Numbered from the stretch's first letter, positions 1 to 6,343 are shown. The stretch is DNA of 7,485 nucleotides from DATDOO01 sp035293245 (GCA_035293245.1 DATDOO010000279.1:1-7485); one strand, 5' to 3'. Notes: generated by a model not told the origin, from the sequence alone. Numbers and translations are program-made.

Positions 1-132
1 GTGTGCATCGACAACGCAGCCGTCGCCGATTTCCGTGTCGGCTTCGATGACCGCGTAGGGGCCGACCTGCACGCCGGTGCCGAGCCGGGCGCTGGGAGAA
101 ATCACGGCGGTGGGATGAATGGGGGTCGTCAT
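1..132 (-). CDS. lpxA: LpxA-like acyl-[ACP]--UDP-GlcNAc O-acyltransferase, N-terminal part (cut by window edge)
   Basis: Only the first 44 codons are present; the gene runs off the left edge. The translation begins MTTPIHPTAVISPSARLG and continues with GPYAVIEADTEIGDGC, that is, repeated [LIV]-G-x-x hexapeptides of a left-handed beta-helix. The opening IHPTAVI followed by GxxVxVGPYAVI is typical of LpxA, which transfers the hydroxyacyl chain from acyl carrier protein to UDP-N-acetylglucosamine in the first cytoplasmic step of lipid A synthesis. The start is ATG at 132-130, preceded on the minus strand by AGGAAG at a suitable distance. It lies 20 nt after the xerD stop, so co-transcription with xerD is likely. 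The active-site histidine and most of the helix are outside the window. Other hexapeptide transferases (LpxD, sugar acyltransferases, gamma carbonic anhydrases) start similarly, so the family is well supported but the exact enzyme is less so. Confidence 0.72.
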   Translation of the reverse strand, partial: MTTPIHPTAVISPSARLGTGVQVGPYAVIEADTEIGDGCVVDAH

Positions 133-152
133 GGGTTTTTCTTCCTGGGCAA

Positions 153-1049
153 TCAGCCGCGCGGGTGGCAGCGGGCGTGGAGTTCCTTGAGGCGTTCGCG
201 GGCAATATGCGTGTAGATTTGCGTGCTCGAAAGGTCGCTGTGGCCTAGCAGCAGTTGCACCACCCGGAGGTCCGCGCCGTGGTTCAGCAAATGGGTGGCG
301 AAGGCGTGACGGAGCGTGTGCGGGGACAAGGCGGCGAAAATACCGGCCCGGTGCGCATGGCGTTTGATGATATGCCAAAACGCCTGCCGGGTCATGGCCG
401 CGCCGCGGTTGGTGACGAAGATGTGGGGGCAGTCGCGGCCCGCGAGCAGTTCGCCGCGCGTATCGCGCAAATAGTGCTCCAGCCAGTTCAGGGCGTCCTC
501 GCCGAGGGGAACCAGCCGGTCCTTGCTGCCCTTGCCGCGGACCGCCACCAGCCCCTGGCGCGAGTTGACCTGCTCCAGGCGCAAGGTGACCAGTTCCGTG
601 ACGCGCAAACCCGTGGCATACAGCAGTTCCAGCATGGCGCGGTCGCGCAAGCCGGCTGGAGTCCCGCTGTCCGGCGCGGCCAGGAGCCGTTCCACGTCGC
701 TCTCGCTCAGGCTGTGCGGCAGGGGGTGGCCGATGTAGGGCGCATCGATCGTTTGGGTGGGATCGTTGGCGACATGCCCTTCGCGCACCAGGTAGCCGTA
801 AAACTTGCGCAGGCTGGACAACAGGCGGGCGCTGGAGCGTGGGCTGGCGCCCTTTTGCAGTTTTTCGCCCAAATAGGCGGAGATTTCCGGGGCGCCGACG
901 CCGGTCAAGGAGCAACGCTCGCCCAGCCAGCCGGCGAACAGGCGGATATCCGTTCCGTAGGCGCTCAAGGTATTGGCGCTCAAGCCCTGCTCCAGCCACA
1001 AGGCGTCCTGAAAATGGCGGATCCACTCCGTGGCGCTAGTCTCCGCCAT
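153..1049 (-). CDS. xerD: Site-specific tyrosine recombinase XerD
   Basis: XerD acts with XerC at the chromosomal dif site, under FtsK control, to resolve chromosome dimers at the division septum. The protein is 298 aa, the usual length. It has an N-terminal SAM-like core-binding domain (about residues 5-95, with SANTLSAYGTDIRLFAGWL) and a C-terminal catalytic domain (about 110-290). All catalytic residues are visible: R149 in ATGLR, K173 in VRGKGSKDR, H244 and R247 in SPHTLRH, H270 in LLLGHSDLSSTQIYTH and the nucleophile Y279. The ATG at 1049 was chosen over an in-frame start at 1172 because it aligns with the family N-terminus and has GGAAAGG just upstream; the extra 41 residues would be out-of-frame ogt sequence. 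The start overlaps the end of ogt by 14 nt, suggesting translational coupling. XerC is the close alternative, but length and sequence favour XerD. Confidence 0.93.
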   Translation of the reverse strand: MAETSATEWIRHFQDALWLEQGLSANTLSAYGTDIRLFAGWLGERCSLTGVGAPEISAYLGEKLQKGASPRSSARLLSSLRKFYGYLVREGHVANDPTQTIDAPYIGHPLPHSLSESDVERLLAAPDSGTPAGLRDRAMLELLYATGLRVTELVTLRLEQVNSRQGLVAVRGKGSKDRLVPLGEDALNWLEHYLRDTRGELLAGRDCPHIFVTNRGAAMTRQAFWHIIKRHAHRAGIFAALSPHTLRHAFATHLLNHGADLRVVQLLLGHSDLSSTQIYTHIARERLKELHARCHPRG

Positions 1050-1518
1050 CCGCGCCTTTCCAGCCTTCGTGCCGCAGCAGCCAGCGCTTGTTCTCCAGCG
1101 CCCGGCCCGTCGTCGTGCCGCAATAACCGCCCAGTCCCTCCTTGGCGACGATGCGGTGGCAGGGGACGACAATCGGCCACGGATTGGCTCTGCAGGCCGC
1201 CGCGACGGAACGGGCGGAACCGCCCACGTGCCGAGCCAGTTGCGCGTAGGTTCGCACCTCGCCGGGGGGGATGGCGGCCAGCGCCTTCCAGACAGAGCGC
1301 TGATAAGCGGTTCCGGTAGCGGACAAGGCGAAGTCGAAATGCGTCCCCCCTTCGCGAAAATAAGTCCGCAGCCGGGCTACGGCGGCGCGCAAGAAAGGCG
1401 AGAGCGGCTCCCGGAGTTCCGCCGTATCCTCAAGGAAATCCACCGATACCAGCGCATCGGTCTGCGCCTGCAGACCCAGGCGTCCCACGGGGGAGTCGAT
1501 TACCGCGTTGTCATCCAT
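1036..1518 (-). CDS. ogt: Methylated-DNA--[protein]-cysteine S-methyltransferase (O6-alkylguanine repair)
   Basis: A suicide DNA-repair protein of 160 aa that removes alkyl groups from O6 of guanine (and O4 of thymine) by transferring them irreversibly to its own cysteine. The N-terminal ribonuclease-H-like domain begins at DSPVGRLGL (residues 8-16). The C-terminal DNA-binding domain (about 72-155) carries the PCHRI active site with C120, the arginine finger R110 in ACRANP, Y91 in the recognition helix region, and the closing GY and NKRWLLRHEG segments. There is no Ada N-terminal sensor or AraC domain, so it is the constitutive Ogt/AGT type. ATG at 1518 is preferred; a TTG at 1533 would add five residues but lies in the T-tract side of the upstream terminator. 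The ribosome site before 1518 is weak (GGCGG). Its 3' end overlaps xerD by 14 nt. How it is transcribed is unclear because a strong terminator ends only 13 nt before the start. Confidence 0.92.
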   Translation of the reverse strand: MDDNAVIDSPVGRLGLQAQTDALVSVDFLEDTAELREPLSPFLRAAVARLRTYFREGGTHFDFALSATGTAYQRSVWKALAAIPPGEVRTYAQLARHVGGSARSVAAACRANPWPIVVPCHRIVAKEGLGGYCGTTTGRALENKRWLLRHEGWKGADGGD

Positions 1519-1531
1519 AAAGGCCGCCAAC

Positions 1532-1566
1532 AAAAAAAAGCCAACGATGGGGACACCGTTGGCTTT
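1532..1566 (-). terminator. Rho-independent terminator after rplS
   Basis: On the minus strand, 22 nt after the rplS stop, there is a perfect 10-bp inverted repeat, AAAGCCAACG with CGTTGGCTTT (plus-strand 1557-1566 and 1537-1546), with a 10-nt loop. The last stem Ts run straight into five more Ts, giving eight in a row. This is a classic intrinsic terminator ending the rpsP-rimM-trmD-rplS operon. Read on the plus strand, the hairpin is followed only by a broken T run, so termination is expected mainly for the minus-strand transcript. Confidence 0.88.
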
Positions 1567-1588
1567 CTTGTCGTGCTGCGGGAAAGAC

Positions 1589-1933
1589 TCAGCCCAGTTT
1601 TTCCTTGATGCGCGCCGACTTGCCGGCGCGCTGGCGCAGGTAGTACAGCTTGGCGCGGCGCACGTCGCCGCGGCGCTTGACCTGGATTTCCTGCACGATG
1701 GGGCTGTGGGTCTGGAACACCCGCTCCACGCCCTCGCCGTGGGAAATCTTGCGTACCGTGAACGCCGAGTTGTAACCCCGGTTGCGCTTGGCGATGACCA
1801 CGCCTTCGAAAGCCTGGAGACGCTCGCGGTTGCCTTCTTTGACCTTCACCTGCACCACGACCGTGTCGCCGGGATTAAAGCTCGGAATGTCCTTTTTCAT
1901 CCATTCGGATTCGATTTGATCGATTATGTTCAT
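1589..1933 (-). CDS. rplS: 50S ribosomal protein bL19
   Basis: bL19 sits at the interface between the large and small ribosomal subunits. The 114-aa product is close to the usual bacterial length (115 aa in E. coli) and highly conserved throughout: IPSFNPGDTVVV near the N-terminus, the core RLQAFEGVVIAKRNRG, then FTVRKISHGEGVERVFQTHS, and the basic C-terminal part VKRRGDVRRAKLYYLR. The start is ATG at 1933, nine nt after the trmD stop; an AAGG beginning within the trmD stop region serves as a weak ribosome site, consistent with translational coupling. It is the last gene of the rpsP-rimM-trmD-rplS operon and is followed by a strong terminator. Nothing is unusual. Confidence 0.98.
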   Translation of the reverse strand: MNIIDQIESEWMKKDIPSFNPGDTVVVQVKVKEGNRERLQAFEGVVIAKRNRGYNSAFTVRKISHGEGVERVFQTHSPIVQEIQVKRRGDVRRAKLYYLRQRAGKSARIKEKLG

Positions 1934-1942
1934 AGCTCTGCC

Positions 1943-2692
1943 TTATGTCGTTTCAGTCCCAAATTCTTCGATAAATTCGCGCAGCAAGGCCTGCTGCTCT
2001 TTGTCCAAATTTTTGCGATCCAGCAAATCGGGCCTTCTCCGCCAGGTCCGGCCCAACGCCTGCTTCAGGCGCCAGCGGCGAATCGCTTCGTGGTTGCCGC
2101 CGCGCAGCACGGCCGGTATCTCCCGCCCCTCGAAAACTTCCGGCCTCGTGTAGTGCGGGCAATCCAGCAGGCCGTCCGCGTGAGAGTCCTGAGCCGCGGA
2201 TTCCGCGTCGCCCAGGACACCGGGCAGAAGCCGGGTTACCGCGTCGATCACCACCAGCGCCGCCAGTTCCCCACCGCTCAGTACGTAGTCCCCGACGGAC
2301 CATTCCTCGTCCACCTCGGTTTCGATCAGGCGCTCGTCGATGCCTTCGTATCGCCCGGCGACCAGGATCAATCCCGGCAGATCCGCAAATCGCTGCACCG
2401 CCCGCTGGTCGAACAAGGCGCCCTGTGGACTGAGATGCACCACCAAAGGCGGTGCATCCGCCGCGGCTTTCGCGGCCCGGATCGCATCGCGCAAGGGCTG
2501 CACTTTCATGACCATACCGGGGCCGCCGCCATAAGGCCGATCGTCCACCGTGCGGTGCCGATCTGCGGTGAAATCGCGCGGATTCCACGTTACCAGCCTC
2601 GCGAGCCCGCGCTCCAGCGCCCGGCCGGTTACCCCGCAGTGGGCGGCTGCCGCCACCATTTCCGGGAACAGGGTAATCACGTCGAAACGCAT
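1943..2692 (-). CDS. trmD: tRNA (guanine-37-N1)-methyltransferase TrmD
   Basis: TrmD uses S-adenosylmethionine to methylate N1 of G37, next to the anticodon, in tRNAs reading CCN, CUN and CGG; the mark prevents +1 frameshifting. The 249-aa protein has the SPOUT trefoil-knot N-terminal domain (about 1-160): RFDVITLFPEM, YGGGPGMVMK (54-63), GRYEGIDERL (113-122) and the SAM-binding knot loop SVGDYVLSGGE (132-142). A hinge and C-terminal tRNA-binding domain follow, with DGLLDCPHYTRPEVF. R154 and D169 sit where the catalytic residues of the E. coli enzyme lie. The ATG at 2692 is preceded by GAGGAC at about 6 nt. It follows rimM by 21 nt and precedes rplS by 9 nt, the conserved operon order. The end of the coding sequence and the start of rplS are tightly linked. 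Confidence 0.98.
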   Translation of the reverse strand: MRFDVITLFPEMVAAAAHCGVTGRALERGLARLVTWNPRDFTADRHRTVDDRPYGGGPGMVMKVQPLRDAIRAAKAAADAPPLVVHLSPQGALFDQRAVQRFADLPGLILVAGRYEGIDERLIETEVDEEWSVGDYVLSGGELAALVVIDAVTRLLPGVLGDAESAAQDSHADGLLDCPHYTRPEVFEGREIPAVLRGGNHEAIRRWRLKQALGRTWRRRPDLLDRKNLDKEQQALLREFIEEFGTETT

Positions 2693-2713
2693 GCCCCGTC
2701 CTCTTGAAACCTG

Positions 2714-3214
2714 TTAAAAATCCGCTTCCCAGTCGACCAAAATCCGCTGTTCCGCCAGATCAACCTCACGCACCGCCTGGCCGAGCGTGAAAGGGATCAG
2801 CCGTTCCCGATCTCCCATGACGACCAATACGTCGTTGGCTCCGGTCTCCATGATCTGGTCGACATGGCCGAATTCCACGCCCGCCAGATTCACCACCCGC
2901 ATGCCCAACAAGTCGGTCTGGTAGTATTCGCCCTCACCGGGAGCCGGTAAACGCGAGCGGGGCACGGAAATGTACCGGCCCACCAGTGTTGCCGCCTGGT
3001 CGCGATCGGCAATCCCCTCCAACTGCGCCACCAATCCCGAGCCGTGGCGCCGGCCGTCCACAATGCGAACTTCCGGTAGGGGGGGCGTCCCGTCCATCTG
3101 CCAGGGGGCATAGGCGAAGATGTTCTCTTCGGGGGCGGTAAAGGAGCGGATTTTCACCCATCCTTTGACACCGTACACGCCGGCGACTTTGCCGACGACG
3201 ACCCGGCGTTCCAC
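2714..3214 (-). CDS. rimM: 16S rRNA processing protein / ribosome maturation factor RimM
   Basis: RimM binds uS19 and assists late assembly of the 30S head and 16S rRNA processing. The 166-aa product has the N-terminal RimM beta-barrel (about 5-88), opening VVVGKVAGVYGVKGWVKI, and a C-terminal PRC-barrel (about 94-166) with EYYQTDLLGMRV, ETGANDVLVV and ERLIPF, ending VDWEADF as is usual. The start codon is GTG at 3214, 21 nt after the rpsP stop. No good Shine-Dalgarno sequence is visible before it, so translation probably depends on ribosomes finishing rpsP. The N-terminal residues before the conserved GKV are few but adequate, and no better start is seen. It is the second gene of the rpsP-rimM-trmD-rplS operon. 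Confidence 0.96.
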   Translation of the reverse strand: MERRVVVGKVAGVYGVKGWVKIRSFTAPEENIFAYAPWQMDGTPPLPEVRIVDGRRHGSGLVAQLEGIADRDQAATLVGRYISVPRSRLPAPGEGEYYQTDLLGMRVVNLAGVEFGHVDQIMETGANDVLVVMGDRERLIPFTLGQAVREVDLAEQRILVDWEADF

Positions 3215-3235
3215 GGAACGCGCTTGCGGCGGCGC

Positions 3236-3487
3236 TTATGCCGCGGCTTTGGCGGCTTCCTTGATCAGGGCAGCGACGCGCTCGGTGGTCTGGGCCCCGG
3301 TGGCGATCCAGTGGCTAACCCGCTCGCCGTTCAGTTGCAGGCGTTGATCCTTGCCGCTTGCGACCGGGTTAAAAAAACCGACGCGTTCGATGTAGCGGCC
3401 ATCGCGCTTGTTACGGCTGTCGGTTACCACGACGTGATAGAACGGACGCTTCTTTGCGCCGCCACGTGTCAGACGGATCGTCACCAT
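3236..3487 (-). CDS. rpsP: 30S ribosomal protein bS16
   Basis: bS16 is an early-binding small-subunit protein that stabilises the 5' domain of 16S rRNA. The 83-aa sequence is typical: MVTIRLTRGGAKKRPFYHVV, then DSRNKRDGRYIERVGFFNP, and a C-terminal SHWIATGAQTTERVAALIK followed by an alanine/lysine tail. The ATG at 3487 has a strong ribosome site, GAGGAAG at 3493-3499, five nt upstream. It is the first gene of the translation operon, and the 82-bp AT-rich gap separating it from ffh carries a likely promoter. Nothing unusual is seen. Confidence 0.98.
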   Translation of the reverse strand: MVTIRLTRGGAKKRPFYHVVVTDSRNKRDGRYIERVGFFNPVASGKDQRLQLNGERVSHWIATGAQTTERVAALIKEAAKAAA

Positions 3488-3528
3488 GCTGTCTTCCTCG
3501 TTACAAAAGCATGCAAATTAATCGACAT

Positions 3529-3556
3529 ATTTTAAGCATCTATTCCGCAAAGTAAA
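3529..3556 (-). promoter_or_regulatory. Likely sigma-70 promoter for the rpsP operon
   Basis: In the AT-rich ffh-rpsP gap, the minus strand has TTTACT (3556-3551) as a -35 element and TAAAAT (3534-3529) as a -10 element, separated by 16 nt. They match the consensus at four and five of six positions. The transcript would start about 35 nt upstream of the rpsP ATG, with the GAGGAAG ribosome site included. The low GC of this gap against a GC-rich background supports a regulatory role. Read-through from ffh remains possible because no terminator is visible after ffh. Confidence 0.55.
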
Positions 3557-3569
3557 TCTAATCGCGCAT

Positions 3570-4934
3570 TCACCTTCGGAACGGCATGCCGCCGCGCATG
3601 TTCGACGACATGCCGCGCATGAGGTTGGCGACATTGCCTTTCTTGAATTTCTTCATCATTTTCTGCATTTGCAGGAATTGCTTGAGCAGCTTGTTCACCT
3701 CGTGCACCTCCACGCCGGAGCCGCGTGCGATGCGCCGTTTGCGCGAGCCGTCGATGACCGCGGGGAAGGTGCGCTCCCTCGGGGTCATGGAATTGACGAT
3801 GGCGACCTGCCGGTTCAATTCCTTGTCGTTGACCTTGTCGCGCGCTTCCTGCGGGATGTTCGCCATGCCCGGCAGTTTGTCCATCAGGGAGCCGACGCCG
3901 CCCATGTTCTTGAGTTGCAGCAACTGGTCGCGGAAATCCGCTAGGTCGAAGTCCTTGCCCTTCTGCACCTTCTTGAACAGCTTTTCCGCCTTGTCGCGGT
4001 CCAGCTTGCGTTCGGCCTCCTCGATCAGGCTGAGCACGTCGCCCATGCCCAGGATGCGCGAGGCGAGGCGATCGGGATGGAACAACTCCAGCGCGGCGGT
4101 CTTTTCGCCCACGCCGATGAATTTGATGGGCTTGCCGGTGATGTGGCGGATGGACAGGGCTGCACCACCGCGGGCGTCGCCGTCGGCCTTGGTGAGAATG
4201 ACGCCGGTGAGGGGCAGGGCGTCGTGGAACGCCTTGGCCGTGTTGGCGGCGTCCTGGCCGGTCATGCTGTCCACCACGAACAGGGTTTCCACGGGCTTGG
4301 AGGCGGCGTGGATTTCCTTGATCTCGCGCATCATGTCTTCGTCGATGTGCAGCCGGCCGGCGGTGTCGATGAGCAGCACGTCCAGGAAGCGCCGCTTGGC
4401 GGCGTCGATGGCGTTCAAGGCGATGTCCACCGGCTTCTGGCTGGGATCGCTGGGGAAATATTCGGCCTGAACGTCCAGGGCCAGGGTTTTCAACTGTTCG
4501 ATGGCGGCGGGACGGTAAACGTCCGCGCTGACCACACCGACCGATTTCTTGAGATTCTCCCGAATCCACAGCGCCAGCTTGGCCACGGTGGTGGTTTTGC
4601 CCGCGCCCTGCAAACCGGCCATGAGAATCACGGCGGGCGGCTGAGCGGCCAAGTCCAACCCCTCGTTGGCGTTGCCCATGACGGAGCGCAATTCCTCATG
4701 GACGATCTTGACGAACATCTGTCCGGGATTGAGGCTCTGCTGCACTTCCTGGCCCAGGGCACGGGTCTTGACCTGTTCGATGAAATCCCGCACCACCGGC
4801 AGCGCCACGTCCGCCTCCAGCAGGGACATGCGTACCTCGCGCAGGGTTTCCTGGATGTTGTCCTCGGTCAGGCGCGCCTGACCGCGCAGTTTTTTCAGCG
4901 ATTGGGAAAATCGTTCGGTGAGATTGTCAAACAT
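3570..4934 (-). CDS. ffh: Signal recognition particle protein Ffh (SRP54 GTPase)
   Basis: Ffh binds 4.5S RNA and signal sequences of nascent inner-membrane proteins, then docks with FtsY for co-translational delivery to SecYEG. The 454-aa protein shows an N helical domain (1-about 90), the G domain with P-loop GLQGAGKTTT (107-116), DTAGR (190-194) and TKADGDARGG (248-257), and the methionine-rich M domain (about 300-454) with the RNA-binding SRKRRIARGSG (397-407) and a C-terminal run of MQKMMKKF and MRGGMPF. The ATG at 4934 was preferred over an in-frame ATG at 4985 because MFDNLTERF is the family N-terminus. No strong ribosome site is visible. A CATAAT at 4989-4984 on the minus strand could be a -10 element, but its -35 is poor. 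It faces away from the damaged tonB gene, whose likely start overlaps that region. Confidence 0.97.
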   Translation of the reverse strand: MFDNLTERFSQSLKKLRGQARLTEDNIQETLREVRMSLLEADVALPVVRDFIEQVKTRALGQEVQQSLNPGQMFVKIVHEELRSVMGNANEGLDLAAQPPAVILMAGLQGAGKTTTVAKLALWIRENLKKSVGVVSADVYRPAAIEQLKTLALDVQAEYFPSDPSQKPVDIALNAIDAAKRRFLDVLLIDTAGRLHIDEDMMREIKEIHAASKPVETLFVVDSMTGQDAANTAKAFHDALPLTGVILTKADGDARGGAALSIRHITGKPIKFIGVGEKTAALELFHPDRLASRILGMGDVLSLIEEAERKLDRDKAEKLFKKVQKGKDFDLADFRDQLLQLKNMGGVGSLMDKLPGMANIPQEARDKVNDKELNRQVAIVNSMTPRERTFPAVIDGSRKRRIARGSGVEVHEVNKLLKQFLQMQKMMKKFKKGNVANLMRGMSSNMRGGMPFRR

Positions 4935-4986
4935 GGCGCCGCTGGGTCCGCGATGGAATGGGTGAAGGAAATACAGGGACGCCATT

Positions 4987-5475
4987 ATGCCACAGGGCGG
5001 CTGGCTGGCTTCCTTTCAGTGGAACACGCGGCGGGGTTCTGGTTGCCGGCCTCGTCCACGGGGCGCTGTTCGCGGCCCTGGCGGAAAACGATTCGGCGCG
5101 TCTCGCGCCGAGTCCGCCGGCGGGGGGCGATGATGGTGAGCATCGTCGCGCCGGCCAAACCGCGCCTCGACACACCGGCGCCGGTGCGGCGGAACCCCGG
5201 CCGGCCAAGTCCGAGCCCAGCAAGGCAAAGCCACCGGCAAGGCGGACGCCCAAGCCTGTCAAGCGCCGGATGCTCCTCCTCCGCCCTCCAGCGCTCCGCC
5301 CGCGGCTTCGCCGTCCGAAGCTCCGGGCTTGCCGGCCCCGGTCACGCCACCCCGTTTCAACGCCGATTACCGGCACAACCCGCCCCGTCTATCCCGCACA
5401 ATCGCGCGCCGCCTGGGAGAGCAGGGCCGGGTGGTCTTGCGCGTCCTGGTGGGGACGGGCGGCAACGCCGAGCGG
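4987..5475 (+). pseudogene. tonB: Frameshifted and truncated tonB (energy transducer)
   Basis: TonB spans the periplasm and passes energy from the ExbB/ExbD motor to outer membrane receptors. Its parts appear here in order but in shifting frames. From ATG 4987 (AGGGA at 4975-4979) frame 1 gives MPQGGWLASFQWNTRR; frame 2 then gives the membrane anchor VLVAGLVHGALFAAL and LAPSPP; frame 3 gives MMVSIVAPAKPRLDTPAP; frame 2 gives the Pro/Lys-rich AAEPRPAKSEPSKAKPP; frame 1 gives APDAPPPPSSAPPAASPSEA and the C-terminal domain RFNADYRHNPP; frame 2 briefly gives PVYPAQSR; frame 1 resumes RRLGEQGRVVLRVLVG. Each change can be explained by one base gained or lost, several within G or C runs (for example 5122-5127). 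The domain stops near 5475, where receptor sequence begins in frame, so the last strands are missing. Coding character is well kept, so this is either a recent pseudogene or a stretch with sequence errors. Confidence 0.75.
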
Positions 5476-6171
5476 GCGACCAAGTACGTCAGCGACGGCA
5501 GCAAGATCGTAGCCGGCAATCCCGACCTCGACCCGGCCCACTCGTGGAATTTCGACGTCGGCGGCGAATACGCCACGCGCGACGTGTTTCTGGGCGTCAA
5601 CCTGTTCCACAAGGAGATCAGCGGCGTGATCGAGGAGGTGGACACCGGCATCAAAAAGGGCGGCAAGAGCGTGTTTCAGGTGGAAAACGTCGGCGACGGC
5701 TGGACCCGCGGCATCGATCTGGAGCAGCGGCTGACTTTCGGATTCACCGGCATCGGGGCGCTGGAGGGCCTGCAATTGTGGGCCAACGAAACCCTGCTGG
5801 AATCCAGGGTCAAACTCGATGACCCAAACGCCAAGGAGCGCTGCTTCAAACAGCAGCCGAATTTCATGGCCAACCTGGGGCTGGATTACACTTATGCGCC
5901 TTGGGGTACCACGGTCACCGCGGCTTTGAGCTACGTCGCCGAGCGGCGCGATTTCAAGGTCAGCGGCGACGTCACTTCCATTAATCCGTCCGCCACGCTG
6001 GACTTGTCCGTGCGTCAACGCATCTACAAGGGGCTTTCGGTTTTCGGGGAGGCCGACAACGTCACGAACGAGCGCAAGGTGGAGAGCGAGGCCCTGGCCA
6101 ACGGCAGCAGTACCCGCAAGGTTGAAAGCGCCGGACGCACTTTCCTCGTGGGTCTCAATGTTCAATTCTGA
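5329..6171 (+). pseudogene. In-frame remnant: TonB C-terminal piece joined to the end of a TonB-dependent receptor
   Basis: The open frame from about 5265 to the stop at 6171 has two origins. Up to about 5475 it is TonB C-terminal domain (GEQGRVVLRVLV). After it comes roughly the last 230 residues of a TonB-dependent outer membrane receptor beta-barrel: AGNPDLDPAHSWNFDVGGEY, GVNLFHKEISGVIEEVDTG, NVGDGWTRGIDLEQ, FGEADNVTNERK and the terminal LVGLNVQF, whose final phenylalanine is the usual outer-membrane assembly signal. Receptors of this family are about 650-800 residues, so the signal peptide, plug domain, TonB box and most barrel strands are absent. The listed start is a TTG inside tonB sequence and is not credible as a real initiator. 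No signal peptide precedes the barrel, so a product would not reach the outer membrane. The substrate (iron chelate, other metal or vitamin) cannot be told from the barrel end. Remnant status is much surer than the mechanism. Confidence 0.8.
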
Positions 6172-6184
6172 GCGACGATAATCC

Positions 6185-6343
6185 ATGAACATCAACTGGC
6201 GAACCTGGCACGCCTGGCTCAGCGTCATCCTGAGCCTCGGCCGACTGGTCATGGACGTGCACACCGGCGAGGCTTTTCTGGGCAAGCGCTGGAACTGGGG
6301 GTGCAAAACCGCAGGGATTTCAGCGACGATCTGTTTGCCGTGA
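6185..6343 (+). pseudogene. Internally deleted PepSY-type membrane protein remnant
   Basis: Thirteen nt after the receptor stop, ATG 6185 opens a 52-codon frame. Its start, MNINWRTWHAWLSVILSL, matches the W/LHxWL amphipathic start and first membrane helix of PepSY-associated membrane proteins, small inner-membrane proteins often found beside iron-siderophore receptors. After residue 19 the sequence jumps to LVMDVHTGEAFLGKRWNW, which resembles the D-[LV]-HTG segment that normally precedes the last membrane helix in these proteins. Most of the first helix, the periplasmic part and the final helix are missing. From about 6299 the frame is out-of-phase reductase sequence ending at TGA 6341-6343. 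The family assignment rests on two short segments, so it is moderate; that the gene is not whole is more certain. It lies between the receptor remnant and the reductase remnant, as expected for a metal-chelate uptake and reduction locus. Confidence 0.55.

Noticed and set aside
1050..1172. Upstream extension of XerD by 41 residues
   Set aside because: The extension is a shifted reading of ogt, lacks family similarity, and the shorter start has a good ribosome site and gives the standard 298 aa.
255..1319. Long plus-strand open frame of 354 codons
   Set aside because: It lies opposite xerD and ogt, whose motifs are complete; its translation is low-complexity Ala/Gln/Gly/Arg sequence typical of an antisense frame in GC-rich DNA.
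1508..2707. Plus-strand open frame of 399 codons
   Set aside because: It is antisense to rplS and trmD, both clearly real. No family features are seen in it.
3488..3569. Small RNA or terminator in the ffh-rpsP gap
   Set aside because: No convincing hairpin with a T tract was found. The AT richness is better explained by the rpsP promoter.
3532..4569. Minus-strand frame of 345 codons inside ffh
   Set aside because: It is an out-of-phase reading of ffh, rich in Arg, Gly, His and Pro with no recognisable domain.
4987..5415. Programmed ribosomal frameshifting in tonB
   Set aside because: About six switches in both directions within 430 bases, with no slippery heptamer and structure pattern, cannot be a programmed event.
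4077..5822. Plus-strand open frame of 581 codons
   Set aside because: Its first half is antisense to ffh and the rest is one of the wrong frames through tonB and receptor sequence. Only the short MMVSIVAPAKP part is meaningful, and it is explained by the frameshifted tonB.
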